Made by a program: the position numbers and the translations under genes
Assembly (NCBI RefSeq): GCF_014192575.1
Contig: NZ_JACHYC010000001.1
Location: 1,178,001 to 1,242,000 of the forward strand
Length of the DNA: 64,000 nucleotides
Direction: 5' to 3'
Source of the DNA: Variovorax sp. Sphag1AA
GTDB taxonomy: Bacteria > Pseudomonadota > Gammaproteobacteria > Burkholderiales > Burkholderiaceae_C
Part shown: positions 55,762-64,000 of the stretch, in pieces
Layout of the letters: each line of letters begins with the position of its first letter
Position numbering within the stretch: position 1 is the first letter of the stretch
The notes under the pieces: generated by a model
Databases searched by the model: none
Seen by the model: the letters and a program-made list of their open reading frames with translations, nothing else
What the model was told of the DNA's origin: nothing

Positions 55762-56295
55762 ATGTATCAAAACATCCTCGTTCCTGTCGACGGCAGCGCC
55801 ACCTCGTTGCAGGGCCTGGAGCAGGCCATCGCAATGGCACGACTTGCCAACGGTCGCATTCGCCTGATGCACGTCGTCGACGAGTTGTCTTTCGCGCTCG
55901 CGACGGACGCATACGCCGGCTACGTCGGCGACTGGATGAGCGTGCTGCGCGAAAACGGCGCCAAGCTCCTGCAGGAATGCCTGCAGAAGGTAGAGGCGGC
56001 AGACATCTCCGTGGATACCGTGCTGCGCGACAACCTCGACGGATCGGTGCACGAGCTGGTGACGAAGGAAGCTGCCACCTGGCCCGCCGATCTGATCGTG
56101 CTGGGCACCCATGGCCGCCGTGGGGCGAAGCGCCTCTTCCTCGGTAGCAGCGCCGAGAGCATCCTGCGGACGGCCACTGTTCCAGTCCTGCTGGTGCGCG
56201 CATCCGAAGGTTCGGCTCCGGACGAAACGAAGCGCGCGGCCGAATGCGAACCCGTCCGCGTTCACTTGCCGGCGGGTGCCCTTGCGATCGAATGA
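55762..56295 (+). CDS. Universal stress protein, single UspA domain
   Basis: The 177-residue protein is a classical UspA with MYQNILVPVDGSATSLQGLEQ at the N-terminus and the ATP-binding GTHGRRGAKRLFLGSSAESILRTATVPVLLVR. The C-terminal ~27 residues beyond the fold are an unusual tail with an acidic start (APDETKRAAECEPVRVH). ATG 55762 has AAGGAG at the right distance. It is the second gene after the 178-residue protein. The single-domain paralogue at 62679 is clearly related. Confidence 0.93.
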   Translation: MYQNILVPVDGSATSLQGLEQAIAMARLANGRIRLMHVVDELSFALATDAYAGYVGDWMSVLRENGAKLLQECLQKVEAADISVDTVLRDNLDGSVHELVTKEAATWPADLIVLGTHGRRGAKRLFLGSSAESILRTATVPVLLVRASEGSAPDETKRAAECEPVRVHLPAGALAIE

Positions 56296-56306
56296 GGCAC
56301 CCAAGA

Positions 56307-56348
56307 TTGATCCACCTCAACGAATCCACGGCCGCGCAGGCGCACGAT
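56307..56348 (+). promoter_or_regulatory. FNR-type promoter of the DUF2892 gene
   Basis: TTGAT-CCAC-CTCAA (56307-56320, 9 of 10) lies 22 bp ahead of CACGAT (56343-56348, 3 of 6 to TATAAT). Predicted start near 56355, leader ~23 nt. Confidence 0.65.
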
Positions 56349-56377
56349 GACATGACAACCATGAAGGAGTCATCACC

Positions 56378-56593
56378 ATGTCTCGCAATGTCGGAACCAT
56401 CGATCGCCTGCTGCGCATCACGTTGGGTCTGGTGCTCATCGGATTGGCCTTCACGGCCACTGTAGGGGTATGGGGCTATGTGGGTCTGGTGCCACTGCTC
56501 ACGGGTCTGGCCGGGCGTTGCCCGGCCTATTCGCTCTTCGGCATCCGGACCTGCGGCGCAGGCGACACGTCGAACTTGACGGGCAGATCATGA
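56378..56593 (+). CDS. DUF2892 small membrane protein
   Basis: A 71-residue protein of the DUF2892 (YgaP-like transmembrane) family. It starts SRNVGTIDRLLRITLGLVLIGLAF, has two membrane helices (about 11-28 and 31-46), and then the conserved GRCPAYSLFGIRTCG with two cysteines. The family often sits with rhodanese or sulfur-metabolism genes; here it is in the low-oxygen island. Its stop overlaps the start of the next gene by 4 nt. Confidence 0.9.
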   Translation: MSRNVGTIDRLLRITLGLVLIGLAFTATVGVWGYVGLVPLLTGLAGRCPAYSLFGIRTCGAGDTSNLTGRS

Positions 56594-56742
56594 AGCCCAC
56601 GACACCACCGTCGTTGCGACCGGCGCCCGCTCGGGGAGTCACCTCCTTCGCATGGTCGGTCGCCGCGACACTGGCGCTGCTCGGCGCCGCTGTGGTCTGG
56701 CTGGTGTTCGACGCCCTGATCGCCTTCGTCACGCGGGATTGA
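56590..56742 (+). CDS. Small single-span membrane protein, 50 aa
   Basis: ATG 56590 overlaps the DUF2892 stop (ATGA). The product has a Pro/Arg-rich N-terminus ([20 protein letters not shown]) and one hydrophobic helix (about 22-45, [24 protein letters not shown]) ending in TRD. No family recognised. The translational coupling argues that it is real. Its last 14 bp overlap the 3' end of the convergent ABC ATPase gene. Confidence 0.7.
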   Translation: MKPTTPPSLRPAPARGVTSFAWSVAATLALLGAAVVWLVFDALIAFVTRD

Positions 56743-57418
56743 GCAGCCTTCCGTCCACCACTTGCACAATGCGGTCGCATCGTTGGGCCAGCGCCGCGTT
56801 GTGAGTGACAAAGAGCACAGCCATCCCCTCCTTCCGATTGGCCTCGTGCAGCAAGGCGAACACGGCATCAGCCGCCTTCGTATCGAGATTGCCGGTCGGC
56901 TCGTCGGCCAGCAGAAGGCGCGGATTCATCGCCAGCGCGCGCGCCACTGCCACCCGCTGTTGCTGGCCTCCACTGAGGTTGGTCGCCAGGTTGTCGCGCC
57001 ATTTCGTAAGTCCCACGCTGTCCAGCAGCTCGCCCGCCCGGGCGGACATGCCCCGGTCGATGAAGCCCGCGCCGCCGATCATCGGCATCATCACGTTCTC
57101 CAGTGCCGTGAAGCCCGTCAGCAGGTTGTGATACTGGAAGACGAAACCGATGCTGTGCCCGCGCAGGCGGGTGATCGCACGGTCGTCGAGGCCCACGGTT
57201 TCTTCGCCGCAGATGCGAAGCGATCCGGAGGTCGGCCGGTCAAGCAGGCCGATGATGTTCAGCAGCGTGCTCTTGCCCGAGCCGGAAGGTCCCATGACCG
57301 CACAGAATTCGCCGGGAACCAGATCGAGGTCGATGCCATGCAGCACCTCGGTCTCGATCGGCAGTCCGACGTTGAAGGCCTTGCGCACGCCGCGCATTCT
57401 CACGACCGGCTCAGCCAC
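56729..57418 (-). CDS. ABC transporter ATP-binding protein (MacB/LolD type)
   Basis: A 229-residue ABC ATPase with Walker A GPSGSGKS (43-50), the Q-loop [20 protein letters not shown], signature LSGGQQQR, Walker B LLLADEP with TGNLDT, and H-loop VTHNAA. The QxxNLL...ENV pattern is that of the LolD/MacB group, which drive mechanotransmission rather than classic import. GTG 57418 overlaps the permease stop by 8 nt; ATG 57397 is an alternative seven codons later. It forms an operon HlyD-permease-ATPase. Confidence 0.9.
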   Translation of the reverse strand: MAEPVVRMRGVRKAFNVGLPIETEVLHGIDLDLVPGEFCAVMGPSGSGKSTLLNIIGLLDRPTSGSLRICGEETVGLDDRAITRLRGHSIGFVFQYHNLLTGFTALENVMMPMIGGAGFIDRGMSARAGELLDSVGLTKWRDNLATNLSGGQQQRVAVARALAMNPRLLLADEPTGNLDTKAADAVFALLHEANRKEGMAVLFVTHNAALAQRCDRIVQVVDGRLLNPA

Positions 57419-58646
57419 GGATCGCCACCACAGGGTCGAGACGCGCCGCTCGCAGCGCGGGCGCGAAGGCTGCCGCCAGACCGGTGAGAGTCGCGAGCAG
57501 CATCGCAGCGAAGAACAGGCCCGGCTCGATCTCCACCGGGAAGAAGGGCGTGCCGTCCGGGTTGCGCGCATAGCGCTGCCACAGCCACAGCGCGAACAGC
57601 GCCATCGCACAGCCGCCCAGCGAGCCCATCAGACCCAGCACGCCGCCCTGCACCAGGAACACTCGCAGCACCTGCCCGCGTGAAATGCCCATCGCACGCA
57701 GGATCCCGATCTCGCGCGACTTCTGCACCACCGACACCACCAGCACGCTGGCGATGCCAAAAGCCACCGACAGCCCGACGAAGAAGCGAATGGTGGTGTT
57801 CGAGGTCTTCTGCGCCTGTACAGCGGTGAAGAACTGTGCGTTCGTCGCGATCCAGCTGTCCGCCTCCACGCCGGTGGCAGCCGTGATCTTGCGGGCAACT
57901 TCCTCCGCCGCGTATACGTCCCGCACGGTCACGTCGATGCTGGAGACACCGCCTACCAGCCCTAGCAGGCTTTGCGCAGTGCGCAGCGCCACATAGGTGG
58001 TGCGCTGGTTGGCGCCCTTGTTGCCAAGATCGAACAGCCCCGTCACTGTCAGCGTGTTGTCGCTGCCCGCGGCGGTGGAAACGCGCACCTTGTCGCCCAC
58101 GCTGACGCCGAGGTCGCTGGCCAGGTCGATGCCGATCAGGATGTCGGTGTTCGTCAGGCGCGGCGAGCCATGCACGATCTTGTCGGGAATGGTCACGATG
58201 CGGAAGTACACCTGCGGGTCGACGCCGATGAGGCTGATCGCGCGGCTCGCATCGCCGCGCACCACCAGCGCGGAACCGCTCGCGGATGGCGAGACGAGGA
58301 CCACGCCCGGCATCGATTGGATCTGCGCCGCGATCGACTGCCACTGGTCGATCGACTTGATCCGCTGCAGCGGCGGCTGCACGATGGCATCGTCATGCAC
58401 GCCGATCCCCCCGCTGCCCCGGCGGAGCACACGCGCAACCTCCTTCGGCGGCAGGAGCTGGATGTGCGACTGCGCCGTCAGCACACGCCGGATGAAGTTC
58501 GCCTGCAAGGCGACCAGCAACGCCGACATGAAGACGATCACCGCCACGCCGATCGCGATGCCGACGATGATCAAGGCCGTCTGCATGCGTCCCTCCCGCA
58601 GAAAGCGCAGGGCGACGATCCATTCGAAGGGAAGGCCGCGCTTCAT
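57411..58646 (-). CDS. ABC transporter permease (MacB/FtsX type)
   Basis: The 411-residue protein has one N-terminal membrane helix (about 21-45, [24 protein letters not shown]), a large periplasmic MacB-PCD domain, and three C-terminal helices in an FtsX domain ([33 protein letters not shown]). That is the mechanotransmission-type permease topology. It lies 14 bp after the HlyD-type gene. ATG 58646 is preferred; upstream codons fall within that gene. Substrate unknown: a lipid, peptide or drug-like molecule are all possible. Confidence 0.9.
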   Translation of the reverse strand: MKRGLPFEWIVALRFLREGRMQTALIIVGIAIGVAVIVFMSALLVALQANFIRRVLTAQSHIQLLPPKEVARVLRRGSGGIGVHDDAIVQPPLQRIKSIDQWQSIAAQIQSMPGVVLVSPSASGSALVVRGDASRAISLIGVDPQVYFRIVTIPDKIVHGSPRLTNTDILIGIDLASDLGVSVGDKVRVSTAAGSDNTLTVTGLFDLGNKGANQRTTYVALRTAQSLLGLVGGVSSIDVTVRDVYAAEEVARKITAATGVEADSWIATNAQFFTAVQAQKTSNTTIRFFVGLSVAFGIASVLVVSVVQKSREIGILRAMGISRGQVLRVFLVQGGVLGLMGSLGGCAMALFALWLWQRYARNPDGTPFFPVEIEPGLFFAAMLLATLTGLAAAFAPALRAARLDPVVAIRG

Positions 58647-58660
58647 TGCAACGCCAACCC

Positions 58661-59992
58661 TCACGCTGCGGACTCGACACGCACACGGGGCTGCAGGCGC
58701 GAACCCTCGGCGATGTCCGGTGTCGATGCCGGGACGACCAGGTCGCCCGGCTGCAAGCCCTCGAGCACCTCGCTGAGGCCGCCCGAATGCAGGCCGAGCT
58801 TCACGGCCTGACGCCTCACGCGGTGTCCGTCGACCTTCAGTACCCACGGTTGGCCGCGATCGGCATCCCGTACAGCGTCGCTCGAAAGGAGGACGGCCTG
58901 ACTGCGGAAGGCCGTGCGGATCTGCACCGACACGGTCATGTCCTGGCGCAGGCTGGCCGGCGGATGCGGCACGGCAAACTTGACTTCGACCGAGCCGCGT
59001 TGCACGTCCACGCCCGGGTTGATGTAGACCAGTTCGGCGCCGAAGCGCTGGTCGGCGTACGCATCGGCCGATGCAACGGCCTGCTGGCCCATCGAAAGCA
59101 GCGCCAGGTTCTTCTCGTCGATCTGAACCACGAGCTGCGTCTCCCCGGCCGGCGAAAGCACCATGAGTGTCTTGCCCGGCTGCACCACATCGCCGGGCTC
59201 CACGGAACGATCGATCAACGTGCCGCCCACGGGTGCCTTGATGGTCGTGTACTTCAGACGCGTATGCGCGGCCGCGGCGGCCGCGTTCGCCTCGGCCAGC
59301 GCCGTCGTCGCCACGGCATGATCGCTACCGCCGGGCTGCGTGCTGGCGAGCTGTTTGCGGGCCGCGCGCACCAAGGCATCGCTGAGGTCAACCGCCTTCC
59401 TCAGATCGTCCAGCGCGGCTTGGCCAACGAAGCCCTGCTCGTGCAATGCCGCGTTTCTTCGCCACTGCGCACGCGCGTTCTCCGCACCGATCTCGGCTTG
59501 CCGCAGGGCCTGCTCGGCCACCGGCTCCTGCACTTCACGAACCAGCCTCAGCCGCGCTTCGGCCTGCTGCACTGCCGCGTCGGCCTGGGCTGCGGCCGCC
59601 ACCCATTCGACATCGGCGAGCTGGATGAGCACCTGCCCCGCAGCGACCTCTTGCCCCTCCTCCACCGGCACCGTCTTCACCTCGCCGGCGAGCTGCGCGC
59701 CGATGCTCACCCGGTGAGGCGCCTCGACGTGGCCGCTGGCCACCACCGACTGGATGAAGTCACCACGCACCACTGGCGTGACCGCTACCCGGGGCCCCCA
59801 AAGGAGACGCGGCCCGAACACGATGCCCAACGCGATCAGCGCCAGGACGGCCAGAGCCGCAGGCGCGCGGCGCTGGAGCTTCTGGCGGAAACCCACTTCC
59901 GGTACTCGCGGCGTCGTGGGCCCCACGGGCGCCACGGCCCGCGTGGCGAGGTCACCGGGATGCACATCGGTGGATGAAGGATCGAGTTTCAT
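58661..59992 (-). CDS. HlyD-family periplasmic adaptor (MacA-like)
   Basis: A membrane-fusion protein of 443 residues: a cytoplasmic leader, a membrane helix (about 45-63, AALAVLALIALGIVF), a split lipoyl/barrel-sandwich domain (GHVEAPHRVSIGAQLAGEV and KAPVGGTLIDRSVEPGDVV), a long coiled hairpin rich in Ala, Gln and Arg (about 135-250) and a beta-barrel end. It would bridge the ABC permease to an outer-membrane channel, which is not encoded here. ATG 59992 is the start. An FNR-type box lies 60 bp upstream and heads the three-gene operon. Confidence 0.9.
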   Translation of the reverse strand: MKLDPSSTDVHPGDLATRAVAPVGPTTPRVPEVGFRQKLQRRAPAALAVLALIALGIVFGPRLLWGPRVAVTPVVRGDFIQSVVASGHVEAPHRVSIGAQLAGEVKTVPVEEGQEVAAGQVLIQLADVEWVAAAAQADAAVQQAEARLRLVREVQEPVAEQALRQAEIGAENARAQWRRNAALHEQGFVGQAALDDLRKAVDLSDALVRAARKQLASTQPGGSDHAVATTALAEANAAAAAAHTRLKYTTIKAPVGGTLIDRSVEPGDVVQPGKTLMVLSPAGETQLVVQIDEKNLALLSMGQQAVASADAYADQRFGAELVYINPGVDVQRGSVEVKFAVPHPPASLRQDMTVSVQIRTAFRSQAVLLSSDAVRDADRGQPWVLKVDGHRVRRQAVKLGLHSGGLSEVLEGLQPGDLVVPASTPDIAEGSRLQPRVRVESAA

Positions 59993-60024
59993 GCTGCGGC
60001 GGCGCATCAAACGAACAAGCAACC

Positions 60025-60065
60025 ACTCTAGGCGGCGTGCGCCGGGGCGGCATGATGCAGATCAA
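60025..60065 (-). promoter_or_regulatory. FNR-type promoter of the HlyD/ABC operon
   Basis: Minus-strand TTGAT-CTGC-ATCAT (plus 60052-60065, 9 of 10) is 21 bp from TAGAGT (plus 60025-60030, 4 of 6 to TATAAT). Predicted start near 60018, leader ~26 nt. Confidence 0.68.
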
Positions 60066-60105
60066 GCAAACGGCACCCGACTCCGCAGCCGGGCGCGACA
60101 TGCAT

Positions 60106-62478
60106 TCACTCGCCCCATCGCCAGTTCAGGATCTCCGGCATGTCCTCGCCATGGGCCGTGATCCATGCCCGGTGAGCTTGCAGTCGATCGCGCAGATGCT
60201 GCTTCACATGGCCGGCGCTGTCCCGGATCGCATCGACGCAATCGATCGCCGCGGCCGCCAGGTGGAAGCGATCGAGGCGGTTGAGCACCGTCATGTCGAA
60301 CGGCGTCGTGGTGGTGCCCTCTTCCTGGTAGCCGTGCACATGAAAGTTGCCATGGTTGGTGCGCTTGTACGTCAGTCGATGAATGAGCCAGGGATAGCCG
60401 TGGAAAGCGAAGATGACTGGCTTGTCCCCGGTAAAGATCGAGTCGAATTCCGCGTCCGGGAGCCCATGCGGGTGCGCTGAGGGGGACTGCAGCGCCATCA
60501 GGTCCACCACATTGACCACCCGGACTTTCAGGCTGGGCAGCTGCTTGCGGAGCAGGTCCACAGCGGCAAGCGTCTCGAGCGTGGGCACATCGCCTGCGCA
60601 AGCCATCACGACATCCGGAGCCCCGCCCTGGTCGTTGCTGGCCCAGCTCCAGATACCCATGCCGACGCTGCAGTGCCGCACTGCCGAGGCCATGTCCAGC
60701 CATTGCCATTCCGGCTGCTTGCCCGCAACGATCACGTTGACGTAGTTGCGGCTGCGCAGGCTGTGATCCAGCACCGAAAGGAGCGTATTTGCATCGGGCG
60801 GCAGATAGACACGCACCACCCCGGGCTTCTTGTTGACGACGTGATCGATGAAACCCGGGTCCTGGTGGCTGAAGCCGTTGTGGTCCTGCCTCCAGACATG
60901 ACTGGTCAGGAGGTAGTTGAGTGAAGCGATCGGTCGCCGCCAAGGGACCTGGCTCGACACCTTGAGCCACTTGGCGTGCTGGTTGAACATCGAGTCGACG
61001 ATGTGGATGAAGGCCTCGTAGCACGAGAACAGACCATGGCGGCCCGTGAGCAGATAGCCTTCGAGCCAACCCTGACACAGGTGCTCGCTGAGGACTTCCA
61101 TCACGCGCCCGCCGGGCGAGACATGATCGTCGCCGGGAAGGATCTCGGCAGTCGAGATGCGGCTGGTGATGTCGAAAACTGCGTCCAGTCGGTTGGAACT
61201 GGTCTCATCCGGGCCAAAGACGCGGAAGTTGTCGTCTGCCTCATTCAACGCCATGACATCGCGCAGGAAGCACCCGGCGATGCGCGTGGCCTCAGCCTTC
61301 CCGCCTCCCGGAGCGCCGACGTCCACCGCATAGCTGCGGAAATCCGGCATGCGCAAGTTCTTGAGGAGCAGGCCGCCATTCGCATGCGGATTGGCGCTCA
61401 TGCGCCGCGCTTCCCGTGGTGCCAGAGCTGCAATCTCCGCGCGCAAGGCTCCATCTTCATCGAACAGTTCGTCCGGGCGATAGCTGCGCAGCCACTCCTC
61501 GAGGACCGCTACATGAGCAGGGTGATCGGCAAACCCTGCCAACGGAACCTGATGCGCGCGCTGCGTCCCCTCGACGCACACGCCGTCGACCGTCGCGGGC
61601 CCAGTCCATCCCTTGGGAGAGCGCAGAACGATCATCGGCCAGTGACGGCGGCGAGTGAAACCATCGGAACGCGCCTCCATCTGGATGGCGTGGATCGCGT
61701 CCAGCGATGCGTCCAGTGCCTTGGCCATGGCGCGATGCATCGCCTGGGGTTCGTGACCCACGACGAAATGCGGTTCGTAGCCGTAGCCGCGCATCAGTTG
61801 CGCCAATTCGTCGTCACCGATCCGCGCCAACACTGTCGGTCCGGCGATCTTGTAGCCGTTGAGATGCAGGATAGGCAGCACCGCACCGTCCCGCGCGGGG
61901 TTCAGGAACTTGTTCGAATGCCAGCTTGCGGCCAGCGCTCCCGTCTCGGCCTCGCCATCGCCCACGACGCAGCAGGCGAGCAGGTCCGGGTTGTCGAAGA
62001 CCGCACCGTAGGCGTGCAGCAATGAGTAGCCCAGCTCTCCGCCCTCATGGATGGAGCCCGGTGTTTCGGCGCCGACATGGCTCGAAATCCCGCCGGGAAA
62101 CGAGAACTGCGTGAACAGGCGGCGCAAGCCTTCGGCGTCACGCCCGATGGCTGGGTAGACCTCGCTATAGGTGCCTTCCAGCCAGGTGTTGGCCACCACG
62201 CCCGGTCCGCCGTGACCCGGTCCCGCCACGAAGATCGCATCGAGATCCCGTTCCTTGATGGCCCGGTTCATGTGCGCATAGATGAAGTTCAAGCCCGGCG
62301 TCGTACCCCAGTGCCCGAGCAGCCGGGGCTTGATGTGCGACAGCGAAAGCGGCTCTTTCAGCAGCGGGTTCTCCGTGAGGTAGATCTGGCCGACCGAGAT
62401 GTAGTTGGCTGCACGCCACCAGGCATCCAGCAAAGAGAAATCCTCGGATTGCGTTCGGTGATTGGGCTGATGGGTCAC
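60106..62478 (-). CDS. xfp: Phosphoketolase (xylulose-5-P/fructose-6-P)
   Basis: Phosphoketolase splits xylulose 5-phosphate or fructose 6-phosphate with phosphate to give acetyl phosphate plus an aldose phosphate, using thiamine diphosphate. The 790-residue protein has the family start [35 protein letters not shown], the TPP-binding GDGEAETG (about 173-180), NGYKIAGPT, and [21 protein letters not shown]. Acetyl phosphate could yield ATP by substrate-level phosphorylation via acetate kinase, but neither ackA nor pta is in the window. Starts with GTG 62478, with AGGAG upstream. An FNR-like box lies 53 bp upstream. Confidence 0.95.
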   Translation of the reverse strand: MTHQPNHRTQSEDFSLLDAWWRAANYISVGQIYLTENPLLKEPLSLSHIKPRLLGHWGTTPGLNFIYAHMNRAIKERDLDAIFVAGPGHGGPGVVANTWLEGTYSEVYPAIGRDAEGLRRLFTQFSFPGGISSHVGAETPGSIHEGGELGYSLLHAYGAVFDNPDLLACCVVGDGEAETGALAASWHSNKFLNPARDGAVLPILHLNGYKIAGPTVLARIGDDELAQLMRGYGYEPHFVVGHEPQAMHRAMAKALDASLDAIHAIQMEARSDGFTRRRHWPMIVLRSPKGWTGPATVDGVCVEGTQRAHQVPLAGFADHPAHVAVLEEWLRSYRPDELFDEDGALRAEIAALAPREARRMSANPHANGGLLLKNLRMPDFRSYAVDVGAPGGGKAEATRIAGCFLRDVMALNEADDNFRVFGPDETSSNRLDAVFDITSRISTAEILPGDDHVSPGGRVMEVLSEHLCQGWLEGYLLTGRHGLFSCYEAFIHIVDSMFNQHAKWLKVSSQVPWRRPIASLNYLLTSHVWRQDHNGFSHQDPGFIDHVVNKKPGVVRVYLPPDANTLLSVLDHSLRSRNYVNVIVAGKQPEWQWLDMASAVRHCSVGMGIWSWASNDQGGAPDVVMACAGDVPTLETLAAVDLLRKQLPSLKVRVVNVVDLMALQSPSAHPHGLPDAEFDSIFTGDKPVIFAFHGYPWLIHRLTYKRTNHGNFHVHGYQEEGTTTTPFDMTVLNRLDRFHLAAAAIDCVDAIRDSAGHVKQHLRDRLQAHRAWITAHGEDMPEILNWRWGE

Positions 62479-62502
62479 GACTGGCTCCTGTGCAATTCGG
62501 GC

Positions 62503-62544
62503 AACTTAGTGCCTGCAGCAGCGTTCACCCTTGCGCGCCGTCAA
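62503..62544 (-). promoter_or_regulatory. FNR-like promoter of xfp
   Basis: Minus-strand TTGAC-GGCG-CGCAA (plus 62531-62544, 7 of 10) lies 22 bp from TAAGTT (plus 62503-62508, 3 of 6 to TATAAT). Predicted start near 62496, leader ~18 nt. The box is degenerate; spacing and context carry most of the weight. Confidence 0.45.
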
Positions 62545-62566
62545 AGCGTGCGGAAGCGGCGAAAAC

Positions 62567-62608
62567 TTGATCGAGCGCAAGCGCCGGACTGCAACGCCCG
62601 CAAAGAAT
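62567..62608 (+). promoter_or_regulatory. FNR-type promoter of the last usp gene
   Basis: TTGAT-CGAG-CGCAA (62567-62580, 8 of 10) is followed after 22 bp by AAGAAT (62603-62608, 4 of 6). Predicted start near 62615. It stands back to back with the xfp promoter in the 200-bp divergent gap. Confidence 0.65.
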
Positions 62609-62678
62609 TCCTCACTCGCTTCAGCAGCGGCCGGTCGCGAGCGGATCGTCCATGGAAGCGGCCGAGGAAAGTTCAGTC

Positions 62679-63137
62679 ATGTATCACCGTATCCTCGTTC
62701 CTGTCGACGGCAGCAAGACTTCGGCACTGGGCCTTCAGGAGGCCATCCGCCTGGCTGCGGAACAGAAGGCCAGCCTGCACCTCCTGCACGTGGTCGATGA
62801 TTTCCCGATGCTCGTGGAGCTGGCGAACGTCGTTGCCTACAACAACGTGATTCATTCGCTGCGCGAGTATGGCGAGAAGCTCCTCTCCGATGCGCAGGCG
62901 CTCGCGGCCCGGTCTGGCGTGAAGGCCGAGTCGGCCTTGCGCGAGGTGACCGGAGGGCGTGTCGCCACCATCGTGCTCGCGGAAGCGAAGGCGACCGGTT
63001 GCGACCTGATCGTGATGGGAACGCACGGGCGCAGGGGCGTCAGCCGGCTGACGCTGGGTAGCGATGCCGAACTGGTCGTGCGCGGAAGTCCGGTGCCTGT
63101 CCTTCTGGTGCGGCATCCCGGCCAGGAACCGGCCTAG
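62679..63137 (+). CDS. Universal stress protein, single UspA domain (second copy)
   Basis: A 152-residue UspA: MYHRILVPVDGSKTSALGLQEA at the start, and GTHGRRGVSRLTLGSDAELVVRGSPVPVLLVR, the complete ATP-binding motif, at the end. Closely similar to the gene at 55762. ATG 62679 matches the family N-terminus. It precedes the P-type ATPase gene by 7 bp, so the two are co-transcribed, and it is divergent from xfp. Confidence 0.93.
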   Translation: MYHRILVPVDGSKTSALGLQEAIRLAAEQKASLHLLHVVDDFPMLVELANVVAYNNVIHSLREYGEKLLSDAQALAARSGVKAESALREVTGGRVATIVLAEAKATGCDLIVMGTHGRRGVSRLTLGSDAELVVRGSPVPVLLVRHPGQEPA

Positions 63138-63144
63138 CCGCGAC

Positions 63145-64000
63145 GTGAAGTCTTCCGATCCCTCTTCCGCTCCCCCGTCCACCTGGTGGCTCGATGCTGC
63201 TCCGGCAGCAACGCAGGGGCTGTCCGGGTCCGAGGCGGAGGAGCGGCTGGGTCGCCACGGCCCCAACACGCTGGAGGCCAGCAACCAGCGTCCACTCGCG
63301 CTGCAGTTCCTCGCACGCTTTCGCAATCCGCTCGTGCTCGTACTGCTGGCCGCGAGCGCGGTGTCAGTCGCGACCGGAGACGCTGCCAACTTCTTCATCA
63401 TCATGACGCTGGTGCTGCTCAGCGTCACGCTGGACTTCGTCCAGGAACATCGGGCCGACCGGGCCGCGCAGAAGCTGCGTGAATCAGTGGCCTTGCGCGC
63501 CACGGTGATCCGCGATGGGCGGCCGCAGGAACTGCCGGTGTCGGAGCTGGTTCCAGGCGACCTCGTCCTTCTCGCCGCAGGCGAACGGATTCCGGCTGAC
63601 GGCAGGGTGGTCGAGGCACGCGACTTCTTCGTCAACCAGGCATTGCTGACCGGGGAGTCCTATCCGATCGAGAAGCGGCCGGGCGAATTGGATCGCGGCG
63701 CGACCGAGCTGCAGCAGGCCGCCAACGCCGTGTTCATGGGAAGCTCGGTCGTGTCCGGCAGTGCGCGCGTGCACATCATGGCGACGGGCGCTGCCACTGC
63801 GCTTGGCGAGGTGGCCCACAGCATCCAGTCGGAGCCGCCTCCGACGGCGTTCGAGGTGGGCATGCACCGCTTCGCGATGCTGCTCGTGCGACTGACGCTG
63901 TGGATGGTTCTGTTCGTCATGCTGGTCAACCTGGTGCTGCACCGGCCGCTGCTCGAGTCCTTCCTGTTCGCAGTCGCGCTCGCGGTGGGGCTCACACCAG
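63145..64000 (+). CDS. P-type cation ATPase, probably Mg2+ importer (cut by window edge)
   Basis: About 285 N-terminal residues of a P-type ATPase are visible. The order is an N-terminal cation-ATPase domain (SGSEAEERLGRHGPNTL), helices 1-2 (RFRNPLVLVLLAASAVSVATGDAANFFII), the actuator domain with VPGDLVLLAAGERIPADGR and the dephosphorylation motif TGES, then helix 3 and the start of helix 4 (VALAVGLTP). RFRNPLVLVLLAASAVS and VLLSVTLDFVQEHRADRAAQKLR resemble MgtA/MgtB (P3B) proteins. The DKTGT phosphorylation site lies beyond the edge. GTG 63145 is the start. It follows a usp gene by 7 bp. Confidence 0.85.
   Translation, partial: MKSSDPSSAPPSTWWLDAAPAATQGLSGSEAEERLGRHGPNTLEASNQRPLALQFLARFRNPLVLVLLAASAVSVATGDAANFFIIMTLVLLSVTLDFVQEHRADRAAQKLRESVALRATVIRDGRPQELPVSELVPGDLVLLAAGERIPADGRVVEARDFFVNQALLTGESYPIEKRPGELDRGATELQQAANAVFMGSSVVSGSARVHIMATGAATALGEVAHSIQSEPPPTAFEVGMHRFAMLLVRLTLWMVLFVMLVNLVLHRPLLESFLFAVALAVGLTP

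Overview
The window looks like a chromosomal segment of a high-GC betaproteobacterium of the order Burkholderiales, most likely family Comamonadaceae and Variovorax-like. This is judged from gene order (purA-hisZ-hflC-hflK-hflX-hfq-der-bamB-hisS-ispG-rodZ-pilF-rlmN-ndk), protein style and base composition. It was not checked against any database.

Region 1 (1-33 kb) is core genome. A long leftward array runs from ndk (about 15.3 kb) to purA (cut by the left edge). It covers the FtsH modulators HflC/HflK, the ribosome GTPases HflX and Der, Hfq, BamB, HisS, IspG, a RodZ-like protein, PilF and RlmN, with 4-8 nt overlaps between several genes. Next come rluB/scpB/rluD, divergent bamD, a YoaA-type helicase, a PP2C phosphatase, zapE and the 2-oxoglutarate dehydrogenase genes sucA-sucB-lpdA, followed by prpE. 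A roughly 90-bp intergenic repeat occurs near 20.0, 26.5 and 30.9-31.0 kb.

Region 2 (33-38 kb) is a transition zone. It holds a chromate transporter (chrA), a VIT/CCC1-type metal transporter, a glycine-zipper protein, an orphan OmpR-type response regulator, a short DksA/TraR zinc-finger protein and a triple-BON-domain protein.

Region 3 (38-64 kb) is a dense stress island: four universal stress proteins, a lipoprotein HtrA-like protease, Hsp20, a kinase-fold/AAA fusion, a flavodoxin-like protein, MscS, PPK2, SulP, DUF2252, patatin and beta-CASP proteins, a SYLF lipoprotein, a HlyD/ABC export set, phosphoketolase and a Mg2+-type P-ATPase cut by the right edge. Its main signal is regulatory. 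At least 12 palindromes matching the FNR/ANR consensus TTGAT-N4-ATCAA lie in its promoters. Most stand 21-22 bp from a recognisable -10 hexamer, the geometry of class II FNR activation (centre near -41.5), and two serve divergent genes. I infer a low-oxygen regulon that combines protein protection, polyphosphate-driven nucleotide regeneration, acetyl-phosphate formation and envelope/ion homeostasis. From memory its content resembles the low-oxygen-activated (lxa) locus of Burkholderia cenocepacia. No FNR-family regulator is encoded in the window.

No tRNA, rRNA, CRISPR array, insertion sequence or prophage was recognised.
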